Shown here piece after piece: positions 8,751-17,244 of a DNA stretch of 64,000 bases (the first letter of the stretch is position 1; each line of letters opens with the position of its first letter). The notes under the pieces were generated by a model. The model ran no database searches and was not told the origin of the DNA. It saw nothing but the letters and a program-made list of their open reading frames with translations. This DNA is from Octadecabacter sp. B2R22 (GTDB taxonomy: Bacteria > Pseudomonadota > Alphaproteobacteria > Rhodobacterales > Rhodobacteraceae): assembly GCF_018861045.1 (NCBI RefSeq), contig NZ_JAHKQJ010000008.1, positions 1 to 64,000 of the forward strand, written 5' to 3'. The translations under genes were made by a program, and so were the position numbers.

Positions 8751-9431
8751 CTAGCAACCCGTTCCGCGCAGCATCACACCAACGGTACGCAATATCACAT
8801 TGACGTCCGTACCCAGAGAGAGCTTGCGATTGTAAATTTCGTCAAACCGAACGCGGCCTGAAAATTCGCATGTGTTACGGTCAGAAATCTGCCACAGGCC
8901 GGTCATGCCGGGGCGCTGAAGATAATAGGCAGTGCCGGAGTACTGTTCGTTCTGGGACAGCATGATCGGGCGCGGCCCGACCAGTGACATTGAACCGGTC
9001 AACACGTTCAACAGCTGAGGCAGTTCATCAAGGGATGTCTTGCGCAGAAACGCGCCAACGGGCGTAATCCGTGGATCATTCATCAACTTTTGCTTGCTGT
9101 CCCATTCGGCGCGCGCATCTGGGTTGTTTGCAAGGTGGGTTTCCAAAAGCTGGTCCGCATTGGGCAGCATTGTTTGAACTTTCAACATGCGAAAGGTCTT
9201 GCCGTTAAGCCCCACACGTTTCTGCACATAAAAAGGCAGCTGTCCCGAGACAAGCACAGCCAAGGCCATTAGTGCGATGACAGGAATCGTGATCACTAAA
9301 GTGCTCAGGACCAACGTTAGATCGAAAATCCGCTTGCCGACTGTACGATACAGCGACGAGTGTTTTTGGGTGATGCTTGTAACAGCAGAAGTGTCTTCTC
9401 GAACGACTAAATCGGTAGAAAATACTGACAT
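8751..9431 (-). CDS. exoY: ExoY-type undecaprenyl-phosphate sugar phosphotransferase
   Basis: A 226-residue bacterial sugar transferase that adds the first sugar phosphate of a polysaccharide repeat unit to undecaprenyl phosphate at the inner membrane. One N-terminal membrane helix (about 36-62) follows KRIFDL. The catalytic region carries [21 protein letters not shown] (given here as its order of motifs: [19 protein letters not shown]), SLVGPRP and RPGMTGLWQ, the hallmarks of the ExoY/WbaP family. Its length equals single-domain ExoY. It is the first gene of the leftward export operon, with a 186-base gap to the Wza-like gene. Which sugar is transferred cannot be told. Confidence 0.88.
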   Translation of the reverse strand: MSVFSTDLVVREDTSAVTSITQKHSSLYRTVGKRIFDLTLVLSTLVITIPVIALMALAVLVSGQLPFYVQKRVGLNGKTFRMLKVQTMLPNADQLLETHLANNPDARAEWDSKQKLMNDPRITPVGAFLRKTSLDELPQLLNVLTGSMSLVGPRPIMLSQNEQYSGTAYYLQRPGMTGLWQISDRNTCEFSGRVRFDEIYNRKLSLGTDVNVILRTVGVMLRGTGC

Positions 9432-9935
9432 TTATAATAACACCGATCTAAGCGATCGACGCTCCCCTAATAAAATTTTCGCCTAAAAGTTCAGGCAAAA
9501 TGATCTGAACTCGGCGTAACACACCTTTGATTTTGCAGAAAAACCATTGGCCTTGTTAGGGTATTGTTAACACACAGGAGCGTTAACCTCAAAGGAGGGA
9601 AAACCATAATATTTCCCCATTAACGGAAAATTCATAAAAATCGCTCGTTTTTGCAGCAGGTTACACCTTTAAGTTGCACTTTGTATCAAAGTAGCCCGCA
9701 ACATTCGCCTAGATGGTGGATGTTTGTGCCAAAAATTGAAACAGTCATACGAAATTTGATCGAAACCTAATGGAAAAATCGCGAATCGGCCCTTAATCTC
9801 CGTTAAGGACGGGTTAAAGGAATATTGAAGCCGCCGTACCGCCAAAATAAAGCCCGTATTCTGTGCTTTATGTTATGATAATTAACGCCCTGTACGCATG
9901 TCGCGTGCACCAAAGGCTGTGAACTGGAACCACGA
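9432..9935. promoter_or_regulatory. Divergent promoter region of the two EPS operons
   Basis: 504 bases between exoY (-) and the ExeA-like ATPase gene (+), with no credible gene. It holds ATTGTTAACAC (9563-9573) and CGTTAAC (9581-9587), the same pair found near the VPLPA-CTERM gene, and further TTAAC-type elements around 9620 and 9790-9815. A -10-like TATGAT precedes the rightward gene near 9873. AAAGGAGGG at 9590-9598 looks like a ribosome site but no reading frame follows it. Confidence 0.45.
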
Positions 9936-10817
9936 ATGAGTGCTGATCTTTACTGCGAACACTTCGGCTTCTCCGAGAGGCCCTTTTCGTTGTCACCGGA
10001 TCCGGATTTTCTGTTCTGGACCCGTGCACATATGCGCGCATTCTCCATTCTTGAATACGGAATCACGACCCGTGCACCGTTGACGGTCGTTACCGGCGAA
10101 GTCGGGACCGGAAAAACAACGCTTATTCAGCAAATCCTGCGCCAGATTGATCGTGATTTGCGTGTCGGATTGATTTCGAATGCACGCGGCAATCGTGACG
10201 ACCTTCTGCGCTGGGTTTTGAATGCGCTTGATGTCAAACACCCCGCAGATGCCGATTACGTCAGCATGTTCCAAACCTTTCAGGACTTTGTCATCGACGC
10301 ATACAGTGAAGGCCAACGCGTGGTGCTGATCATCGACGAGGCACAGAATCTTGGCGTGGATACCCTCGAAGAGTTGCGGATGCTGACCAATATCAACTCT
10401 GGCAAGGACGAGTTGTTGCAGCTGATCCTTGTTGGTCAGCCCGAACTGCGCCAGATGATTGCGCGCCCTGATTTACGCCAGTTTGCGCAGCGCGTTTCCG
10501 CGACCTATCACATTGAGCCTCTCGATCTGAAAACGACGCGGCAATATGTTGCGCACCGCCTACAAGCCGTTGGCGGTACAGGGCGGGAGATTTCACCTAG
10601 CGCCGTCACATTGATTGCATCACATTCACAAGGGATCCCGCGGGTTATAAACAAGATCTGCGACCTGGCCCTTGTTTATGCGGCCAGCGCTGAACGTAAA
10701 CTCGTGAGCTTGGCTATTGTGAAAGAACTGATTGACGACGGGGTGATTATTCAAACTTTCACATCGCCCCTATTTCTGACAAACCGCGTGAATGTTTCCC
10801 AAAAGGCTGCTGAATGA
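9936..10817 (+). CDS. ExeA-like AAA ATPase of EPS/PEP-CTERM loci
   Basis: A 293-residue AAA ATPase of the GspA/ExeA type. The N-terminus has the typical YCEHFGFSERPFSLSPDP; Walker A is GEVGTGKT (54-61) and Walker B is VVLIIDEAQN (129-138, Asp134-Glu135). QRVSATYHIEPL and GIPRVINKICD correspond to the sensor regions. It lacks the C-terminal peptidoglycan-binding domain of long ExeA proteins. Orthologues are regular members of exosortase-associated polysaccharide loci, where they precede or follow the Wzz-like and kinase genes, as here. The stop codon overlaps the start of the Wzz-like gene (ATGA, 4 bases), so the two are co-translated. Confidence 0.88.
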   Translation: MSADLYCEHFGFSERPFSLSPDPDFLFWTRAHMRAFSILEYGITTRAPLTVVTGEVGTGKTTLIQQILRQIDRDLRVGLISNARGNRDDLLRWVLNALDVKHPADADYVSMFQTFQDFVIDAYSEGQRVVLIIDEAQNLGVDTLEELRMLTNINSGKDELLQLILVGQPELRQMIARPDLRQFAQRVSATYHIEPLDLKTTRQYVAHRLQAVGGTGREISPSAVTLIASHSQGIPRVINKICDLALVYAASAERKLVSLAIVKELIDDGVIIQTFTSPLFLTNRVNVSQKAAE

Positions 10818-12370
10818 ATTTTGATCTGTATTTTTACTGGAAGCTGTTTTTGCGCCGGCTACCAGTCATGGCATTGCTGTTAACGGTTTGTGGGGCGCTC
10901 GGGGCATTTACGGCCATCCGGTTGCCTGCCACGTATTCAACCGCCGCGCGTCTTCTGGTGGAAGACCCCCAAATCCCCGACAGCATGGTAACGTCAACGG
11001 TCCGCACGAGCGCAGCGGAACAGCTTAATATCATTCAACAAAGGCTGACAACACGCGCGAATGTAATCGACATCGCCAACCAGTATAACGTCTTTGAAAA
11101 CATCCGTGAGATTAGCCCGGATGATGTGGTCGCCCAAATGCGCGACGCCACGACCATTCGCCTGACCTCGGGGCGCAATCAGGCCCTCGTCATGACAATC
11201 AGCTTTCGGGGCCGTTCGGGCCAAGTGGTGTCCAATGTCGTGAACGAATACGTCTCCCTTGTACTAGAGGCCAATGTGGACTTCCGGGTCAGCCGCGCGG
11301 AAAGCACACTTGAATTTTTTGAACAAGAAGTTGACCGACTGAGCGAGCAGCTCGACGAGCAAAGCGTACGCATCACCATATTCAAAAGTGAAAACGCACA
11401 CGCCCTGCCCGATAACCAGCCCTACAGATTGGCGCGCCAGTCCCTGCTGCAGGAAAGACTAGCTTTATTGGAACGCAACCTTGCCGCTGCGACCACTCAG
11501 CGGGCTGATCTTGAACAGATTTTCCAGGAAACCGGCAGCATCTCCCCCAACACCCGCGTGCAGCCGCGCACCGCCGAAGAACAACAGCTATTGGTCGCGC
11601 GCACTGACCTCGAACTTGCGTTGCTGACCTATTCTGCCGAAAACCCGCGCGTTATCCGTCTGCAATCTGTGGTCGACCGGTTAGAAGCGATTATCGCAAG
11701 TCAATCCGGAACGACCTCAGAGGATGATACCAATGAAGCCCCTTTGACCGCGGCGGAGGCAATGTTTCAGGCAACGATGACCCAAATAGACAGCTCCATG
11801 CGGGCCATGCAGACAGACATCGCCCAAGCATCCGAAGAGATCGAAACATTGCAGGTCGCGATTAGCGCCAGCTCGGGCAACGAAATCCAGCTGGGTGCAT
11901 TGCAGCGTGACTATGACAATATTCAAACCCGTTATAACGCCGCTGTCGCCAACTTGAACGAAGCCCGCGTGAGCGAAAGAATTGAAACCACCGCCCAAGG
12001 ACGCCGGATCACGGTGATCGAAGATGCCGTCGTTCCAAGCGCGCCCTCCGGTCCCAACAGGGCACGGATTGTGATTATGGGTGCCGGGCTCGGTCTTGGT
12101 CTAGCGGGAGGGTTTTTCGTACTGCTAGAAATTCTCAACCGGTCCATTCGCCGCCCTGCCGAATTGGTCGGCCGGTTCAACATTGTTCCGATCATGACCA
12201 TTCCCTACCTGGAAAGCCGCGGACATCGTTTAAGGCGGCGGTTGGTGTTGATGATCACGACCCTGATTGTCATCATCGGTGCGCCCTTGGCGCTATGGTA
12301 CATCGATACACATTATATGCCTTTGGACATCTTCGTCCAAAAAGTGCTGTCGCGCTTAGGACTGGGATAG
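10814..12370 (+). CDS. Wzz-like polysaccharide co-polymerase (chain-length determinant, GNVR)
   Basis: A 518-residue inner-membrane protein. It has an N-terminal Wzz segment with TM1 (about 17-35, VMALLLTVCGALGAFTA), a long periplasmic coiled-coil region (about 150-390) with the GNVR-type sequence LQRDYDNIQTRYNAA, a PS.P motif before TM2 (VPSAPSGPNRARIVIM) and TM2 at about 415-435. An extra C-terminal hydrophobic segment (near 477-495) is followed by a short tail. It controls polysaccharide chain length and works with the cytoplasmic kinase encoded next. Unlike ExoP it carries no fused kinase domain. It overlaps the ATPase gene by 4 bases and is 11 bases from the kinase gene. Confidence 0.87.
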   Translation: MNFDLYFYWKLFLRRLPVMALLLTVCGALGAFTAIRLPATYSTAARLLVEDPQIPDSMVTSTVRTSAAEQLNIIQQRLTTRANVIDIANQYNVFENIREISPDDVVAQMRDATTIRLTSGRNQALVMTISFRGRSGQVVSNVVNEYVSLVLEANVDFRVSRAESTLEFFEQEVDRLSEQLDEQSVRITIFKSENAHALPDNQPYRLARQSLLQERLALLERNLAAATTQRADLEQIFQETGSISPNTRVQPRTAEEQQLLVARTDLELALLTYSAENPRVIRLQSVVDRLEAIIASQSGTTSEDDTNEAPLTAAEAMFQATMTQIDSSMRAMQTDIAQASEEIETLQVAISASSGNEIQLGALQRDYDNIQTRYNAAVANLNEARVSERIETTAQGRRITVIEDAVVPSAPSGPNRARIVIMGAGLGLGLAGGFFVLLEILNRSIRRPAELVGRFNIVPIMTIPYLESRGHRLRRRLVLMITTLIVIIGAPLALWYIDTHYMPLDIFVQKVLSRLGLG

Positions 12371-12381
12371 GGAATCCGCAC

Positions 12382-13197
12382 ATGGAAAAACTTCAGACGG
12401 CGCTCGACAAAGCGCGAAAGGCCCGCGAGGGGCAGGATCCCGACACAGACTCCATCACTGCTTCAGTCAAAACGCCACAACGCACCACAGACGTTGATGA
12501 CCTCTGGGCGGAACTGACTCCCTTTGATGTCTCCGCAGAGCAACTCGAAGGCCGCCGGGTTCATACGCAAGTGGCAGGCGCAAAGGCCACGTCTTACGAT
12601 ATTTTGCGCACAAAGGTCCTGTTGCAGATGCGCCAACAGGGATGGAAGCGGATTGCGATCACATCGCCAATGCCCTCGTCCGGGAAAACGACGACGGCCT
12701 GCAATCTGGCTTTGGGTTTGGGACGGCAAAGCGATTTGCGATCGATTGTTCTGGATCTTGATTTACGCGACCCGTCCATCTCGAAATTTTTTGATGTGAC
12801 GCCACCCAGTGGCATCGATGACGTGCTGACCGGAAAAGTTGATTTCAAAGATCAGGCAATGCGGTTTGGCGATAACGTCGCTTTTTCGATGGCCACGATA
12901 CCGGACGCCGATCCGACACGTCTGTTGCTAGCCGAAGAAACGGGCGAGGTTCTCGACAATATCGAAAATCGATACCAACCCGATATCATGATATTCGATC
13001 TGCCATCCATGCTGGTCAACGACGATACACGCGCCTTCCTCAAGAACGTCGATTGCGCGCTCATCGTCGTGCGCGCCAGTAAGACCCGCTATGGCCAGTT
13101 CGACGCCTGCGAAAAAGAGATTGCGCAACAAACAAATGTTCTGGGCACCGTTTTGAATGCCTATCGCTACGCCGAACCCGGCAAAATGGGCGAGTGA
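12382..13197 (+). CDS. CpsD/CapB-family BY-kinase-like ATPase
   Basis: 271 residues from ATG 12382, chosen because it lies directly after the Wzz stop; an upstream in-frame GTG would overlap the Wzz gene. The P-loop is TSPMPSSGKTTTAC, Walker A' is VLDLDLRDPS and Walker B is IMIFDLPSML, the three motifs of bacterial tyrosine kinases that partner Wzz proteins. The C-terminal tyrosine cluster normally phosphorylated in these enzymes is almost absent; only two tyrosines lie near the end (AYRYAEPGKMGE). The protein could be a regulator or ATP switch rather than a full autokinase. It sits in the operon with the ATPase and Wzz-like genes. Confidence 0.82.
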   Translation: MEKLQTALDKARKAREGQDPDTDSITASVKTPQRTTDVDDLWAELTPFDVSAEQLEGRRVHTQVAGAKATSYDILRTKVLLQMRQQGWKRIAITSPMPSSGKTTTACNLALGLGRQSDLRSIVLDLDLRDPSISKFFDVTPPSGIDDVLTGKVDFKDQAMRFGDNVAFSMATIPDADPTRLLLAEETGEVLDNIENRYQPDIMIFDLPSMLVNDDTRAFLKNVDCALIVVRASKTRYGQFDACEKEIAQQTNVLGTVLNAYRYAEPGKMGE

Positions 13198-13221
13198 CGG
13201 GCCACTGAAACCGACGCACTC

Positions 13222-14196
13222 ATGACACTCGGACGGATTATCCGCCGCGGATTGGCGGGGCTCTTGGTCCTGATGATCCTCGCGGGTCTGCTGCGCGCTG
13301 TGGTCTGGGCGACGGGCACGTCACTGTCGGGCCCCGCCCTTTTGGACGGGCCGCATGTGACCGTGTGGGACCTACCCGATCCGGCCTTCGAGGATGCGTT
13401 TGGTGGGGTGTCGGGCCTCCTGATCGAAGGCGACATTCTGCTGGCCGCAAGCGATCGTGGCACGCTGTTTGACGCCCGTGTCCTGCGCGACCCCGACGGT
13501 TGGCTCACTGCCCCGACGCAGGCCCGCATGATCACTGTGCCGTTGTTGCGCAACTGGCCTGCGACCGAAGCCGAGACCGATCTTGAAGGGCTGACGCGAC
13601 TGCAAGACGGCCGCCTGATATTGGCGTATGAACGCTTCGCGCGCATCGACACGCTGGACGGGCTGGACGCCACCCCGCGCCCGACCCATGTCTGGACCAC
13701 GTTCCAACCGTATTTCGGCAACACAGCCTTCGAGGCCGTGGCCACCCTGCCCGATGGGCGCGTTCTGGCCATCCTCGAAGGGCCGTCCGGTGCGGCGTCA
13801 ACACAGTCCTATCTGTGGAACGGCGAACGCGGCCCGCGCGATCAAGCTACCGGATGGTCCGCTGGCGCTGACATGCCGCTGTCGGACGGGTTTGTGATTG
13901 TCGGAGCCGATATGGGGGCCGATGGCTGTCTGTATCTGCTGGATCGCAAGTTCACTCTGGCAAGCGGGTTTTCACACCGCCTGCGCCGTGTAGCCAGCCT
14001 CGAAAACTCAGGCGAGACGATCTACACAAGCGCCCCAGCGGTTCTGGGCAACGCAGAGGGTTTGTCGATGGAGGCCGCGCCAAATGGCGATCTGATCGCG
14101 ACACTGATAACAGACAACAACTTCCTGCCCCTCACGCCAACGCAACTGATCCAGTATCGCTTGACACCAAGTGCATCTTGTGACGGGGTGTTCTAG
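13222..14196 (+). CDS. Esterase-like-activity-of-phytase family protein
   Basis: A 324-residue protein with one N-terminal membrane anchor or signal segment (about 10-30, GLAGLLVLMILAGLLRAVV) and a beta-propeller-like periplasmic domain. Diagnostic segments are GGVSGLLIEGD, ETDLEGLTRLQDGRLILAYER (listed as TDLEGLTRLQDG and LILAYER), FEAVATLPDGRVLAI and GLSMEAAPNGDLIA followed by TLITDNN, as in the phytase-like esterase family (PF13449 type). It follows the kinase gene by 24 bases on the same strand, so is probably in the operon. Substrate unknown; a role in removing acyl or phosphate groups from polysaccharide is only a guess. Confidence 0.8.
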   Translation: MTLGRIIRRGLAGLLVLMILAGLLRAVVWATGTSLSGPALLDGPHVTVWDLPDPAFEDAFGGVSGLLIEGDILLAASDRGTLFDARVLRDPDGWLTAPTQARMITVPLLRNWPATEAETDLEGLTRLQDGRLILAYERFARIDTLDGLDATPRPTHVWTTFQPYFGNTAFEAVATLPDGRVLAILEGPSGAASTQSYLWNGERGPRDQATGWSAGADMPLSDGFVIVGADMGADGCLYLLDRKFTLASGFSHRLRRVASLENSGETIYTSAPAVLGNAEGLSMEAAPNGDLIATLITDNNFLPLTPTQLIQYRLTPSASCDGVF

Positions 14197-14214
14197 GCCT
14201 CAGATGCGCCGTCC

Positions 14215-15087
14215 TTATCCCTCGCCGATCAAACGTTTCAGGTATTGGCCATACGCGTTCTTGCCAAACAGATCGGCCCGGACACCCAGGTCAGCACCGT
14301 CAATCCAGCCCGCCGCATAGGCGATTTCATCGGGGCTTCCGGTTTGCAGGCCCTGACGCTCTTGCAGGGTACGTACGAAGTTCCCTGCATCCAGCAAACT
14401 GGCATGGGTCCCTGTGTCTAGCCATGCATACCCGCGGCCCATCTTTTCGACCCTCAAAGCATCATCGGCCAGATACATTTCAAGCAAGGTGGTGATTTCA
14501 AGTTCGCCGCGCGTTGAAGGTTCTACTGCGCGTGCGCGCTCAGGTGCCGTTTCATCCAGAAAGTAGAGCCCCGTGACGGCGTAGTCAGACGGTGGAATGG
14601 TCGGCTTTTCAATGATCGCTTTGACACGGTCCCCTTCAAAATCAACGACACCATACCGTTCCGGATCAGAGACACGATAGCCAAAGACCGTGCCGCCACT
14701 GGTCTGCGCATCTGCGCCAGCCAGCATCTCGGGTAGACCGTGACCGAAAAAGATGTTGTCCCCCAACACCATGGCAGACGGAGCCCCATCCAGAAAATCT
14801 TCTGCCAGAATATAGGCCTGTGCCAATCCTTCGGGCGCAGGTTGTTCAATGTAGGTTAGCGACAGCCCCCATTGTGACCCATCCCCGAGCGTGCGGCGGA
14901 ACTGGTCTGCGTCTTGCGGGGTGGTGATCACGGCAATCTCGCGAAGCCCCGCCAGCATCAAAACCGACAACGGATAATAGATCATCGGTTTGTCATAGAT
15001 CGGCAAAAGCTGCTTTGAGACACCGATCGTCACAGGATAAAGCCGCGTGCCCGATCCCCCTGCAAGAATAATACCTTTACGTGTCAT
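14215..15087 (-). CDS. rfbA: Glucose-1-phosphate thymidylyltransferase
   Basis: 290 residues, the normal RmlA/RfbA length. It catalyses glucose-1-phosphate + dTTP to dTDP-glucose, the first step of dTDP-L-rhamnose synthesis. Seen: nucleotide-binding GIILAGGSGTRLYPVT (5-20), SKQLLPIYDKPMIYYPLS (24-41), LGDNIFFGHG, YGVVDFEGD, IIEKP (catalytic-region lysine) and GRGYAWLDTGTH. AAAGGA precedes the start. It is convergent with the esterase-like gene (18-base gap) and is separated from rfbC-rfbB-rfbD by the exosortase E cluster and the large SdrD-type gene, an uncommon split of the rml genes. Confidence 0.95.
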   Translation of the reverse strand: MTRKGIILAGGSGTRLYPVTIGVSKQLLPIYDKPMIYYPLSVLMLAGLREIAVITTPQDADQFRRTLGDGSQWGLSLTYIEQPAPEGLAQAYILAEDFLDGAPSAMVLGDNIFFGHGLPEMLAGADAQTSGGTVFGYRVSDPERYGVVDFEGDRVKAIIEKPTIPPSDYAVTGLYFLDETAPERARAVEPSTRGELEITTLLEMYLADDALRVEKMGRGYAWLDTGTHASLLDAGNFVRTLQERQGLQTGSPDEIAYAAGWIDGADLGVRADLFGKNAYGQYLKRLIGEG

Positions 15088-15186
15088 ACTTTTGTGGTCC
15101 TTTTCAGTACGGCTGGCGTTCTGTGATCAGTATGTCCTTTAACGCATTGCCATGAAAACGGAAGGGGCCCTCAAAACGTGAACGGA

Positions 15187-16806
15187 TCAGATCATAGCCA
15201 GATTGCCGCTAATAACGGCCGTTGCAAAAATCAGCGCATTCGCGACGCTATGGGACAGGATCGCATCGGCGATATTACCGCGCCGTGCCGCGACCCACGA
15301 AAACAAAAGACCCGCGACAAAGGCCTCGGCCCAGCGGCCATGAAGGGCTGCGAATAAGGCCGCCGTCATGAGCGCCGCCCCGATACGCCAAGCCAGTCCG
15401 GTGCCCAAACGCAGCCGTGTTTCCAGATAGCCGCGAAAGAAGGCTTCTTCGATAATGGGGATCAGAACGATGGTTCCAAACCCGCGGGCGACAAACCACG
15501 CCACCAGCATCACACCGCTTAACGTGCCATAAGGTGGGGCCGTGTCGGTGGCCTCTACGGGGATCAAGACCCAGTAGGCCGCGATAAAGGCGCCAACCGC
15601 CAGCGCTACAGGGTCAATCCGCCACGCCAGCCCGCGAAAATACGGCCAGACCAGCGCCAGAACCCCACACATCAAAACCACCCGGATCGGATAGACCGCA
15701 GAAGGGATCTGGCTCAGGGTCGAGGCGACAAGCGCGCTCAACATAAATACCGCAAAGGGCAGGATCTGAGCGACAATCGGGTCTTGCAAGAACGGGAGGG
15801 GTGCCGCGCGGGTGGCATGCGATGTGACGTCGTGCGTTTTACGCAATGCCGGAACGGTCTGGGCCAAGGCGATCACCCCAAGGGCAACCAATGTAAACAT
15901 CATCCAGCCCGCATGGCTGTGAAAGCCCCCGACAGCCAACTCGGGATTTCCTTCAAGGCCGATGAACAACAAGATGGTGATGCGCAGAATGTTAAAGGCG
16001 ACCGAGGCTGCAATGCCTATCGGATACAGCAAAAAGGCACGCGGGAACCGCAGGTCTTTGCGAAACAGCCAAAGGTAGAGGCTGACAAAAAGCGTCACCA
16101 GTGCGATGCCTTCGATCCCCGAGCAGACGTTCGCTACTTTGATGAAAAAATCATCCGCACCGATCATCTTTTGCACTGGATCAGCATAAAGTTGATCGTA
16201 CCCCATCAGCCGCATCAGCCATGCCACCGCCCCGAAAGTCTGGTCCGCGATCCATTCGATTGACCAGATCGGTTGCAACCCGACCGACAAAAAGGGGGCA
16301 GCAAGCGCACCCGCAACCGCCGGCAAAAGCGCCGACCATTCCGACGCCATGTAATCGCGCCAACGATCCAGAGGGGCAATAAACAGGGCAATACCCGCGA
16401 GCATAAGTGCCGCGCCGACGCCCCAAAGCATGAGGGATGGCACAATACCACCCCTGCCGGTTGCCCCGCTCAAAAGGACAAACGGGACCAGCGCCACAAG
16501 GACCCCTGCCCCGTTTATCGCAAGCGGCCAAAAGCGGCTCCCTGCATCTTGCGTGAGGGTTTTCAGGGGCGCAGGACGCAGCATGAACAAAAGGGCCGTC
16601 ACCCCCAGAAGGCAATAGATCGCAACCAAAGACCGGCTGGCATTGCGGCACACGGGTTGCGGCCAGTTCGCAAGGCATTCGAAATCGATGCCATGTTTGA
16701 ACAGGGTGCCAAGGGCGGTGAGCTCGACAAACAGCAGGACAATGGCCAGCACCAGAAACACACGGGCAGGTCTGGTGGCCTGATTTTGTGCGGTGCTCAG
16801 TGTCAT
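15187..16806 (-). CDS. xrtE: Exosortase E fused to CPBP intramembrane protease (VPEID-CTERM system)
   Basis: A 539-residue polytopic membrane protein with two enzymes in one chain. The N-terminal half is an exosortase transpeptidase: Cys228 in NVCSGIEG, Arg275 in FNILRITILL and His296/His298 in FHSHAGW. The C-terminal part is a CPBP-family (Rce1/type II CAAX-like) glutamic protease: IIEEAFFRG (Glu453-Glu454, Arg458), FAALHG (His489) and HSVAN (His519, Asn523). This architecture defines the exosortase E/protease family, which is paired with small VPEID-CTERM proteins; one is encoded just upstream on the same strand (16900-17106) with a terminator between. The exosortase should cleave the VPEIS motif; the protease may clear the leftover membrane tail (inference). 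Confidence 0.93.
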   Translation of the reverse strand: MTLSTAQNQATRPARVFLVLAIVLLFVELTALGTLFKHGIDFECLANWPQPVCRNASRSLVAIYCLLGVTALLFMLRPAPLKTLTQDAGSRFWPLAINGAGVLVALVPFVLLSGATGRGGIVPSLMLWGVGAALMLAGIALFIAPLDRWRDYMASEWSALLPAVAGALAAPFLSVGLQPIWSIEWIADQTFGAVAWLMRLMGYDQLYADPVQKMIGADDFFIKVANVCSGIEGIALVTLFVSLYLWLFRKDLRFPRAFLLYPIGIAASVAFNILRITILLFIGLEGNPELAVGGFHSHAGWMMFTLVALGVIALAQTVPALRKTHDVTSHATRAAPLPFLQDPIVAQILPFAVFMLSALVASTLSQIPSAVYPIRVVLMCGVLALVWPYFRGLAWRIDPVALAVGAFIAAYWVLIPVEATDTAPPYGTLSGVMLVAWFVARGFGTIVLIPIIEEAFFRGYLETRLRLGTGLAWRIGAALMTAALFAALHGRWAEAFVAGLLFSWVAARRGNIADAILSHSVANALIFATAVISGNLAMI

Positions 16807-16849
16807 TGGCGCGGCATGTCCCGTCGTTTGAGAGAAGTCTAAAGTGAAA

Positions 16850-16882
16850 CAGGCCCGCCTTCCAAACCGGAAAACGGGCCTG
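16850..16882 (-). terminator. Terminator/attenuator between VPEID-CTERM gene and xrtE
   Basis: Read leftward, the hairpin CAGGCCCG (16882-16875) / CGGGCCTG (16857-16850), with an inner TTCC/GGAA stem, is followed by TTTCACTTT. It lies 17 bases after the stop of the small substrate gene and before xrtE, so it would let the substrate be made in excess over the enzyme. Confidence 0.7.
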
Positions 16883-16899
16883 CTTTGTTTGTGTAAAGG

Positions 16900-17106
16900 T
16901 TACGCAGCGCGGCGGCTACGCTCCCATACCAGCAAAACTACAGCGGCAACGGCTGCGATCGCAGCAGTGCCTTGCAGAGCACTGATTTCAGGTACGGATA
17001 CAACACAGCCAGCAATCGGCTGGTTGAATGCGTCCAGGCAGTTGCCAGCAAATGCTGAACCAGCAGATGCAAACAGTGTCCCTGCACCTAGTAGGATCTT
17101 CTTCAT
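16900..17106 (-). CDS. VPEID-CTERM small sorted peptide
   Basis: 68 residues from ATG 17106, which has AAGGAGA 6 bases upstream; a longer frame from 17127 would include that ribosome site. It has a signal peptide MKKILLGAGTLFASAGSAFA (1-20), a mature segment of only 17 residues (GNCLDAFNQPIAGCVVS, 21-37) with two cysteines at 23 and 34, then VPEIS at 38-42, a hydrophobic Ala/Val helix and the basic tail ERSRRAA. This is the VPEID-CTERM signal read by exosortase E, encoded next downstream. After processing at both ends the product would be a tiny, possibly disulfide-looped peptide, released or attached to another molecule. The role of the peptide is unknown. Confidence 0.88.
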   Translation of the reverse strand: MKKILLGAGTLFASAGSAFAGNCLDAFNQPIAGCVVSVPEISALQGTAAIAAVAAVVLLVWERSRRAA

Positions 17107-17244
17107 ATCGTTCTCCTTATAGAACAATTGTTAAGTCAGATTACCAATGAGAACCTGTAATACGGCACGGTTTTGGTTCTAACCGACGGGGGCTCCGCCT
17201 ATGTCAGTCGCCCGAGCCCCGGGCGACCGGCATTTGTAAACTGC

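Noticed and set aside
17207-17227. Hairpin GTCGCCCG/CGGGCGAC as terminator of the large surface protein gene
   Set aside because: The stem is perfect and lies just after the stop, but no T-run follows on the minus strand; kept only as a possible weak terminator.
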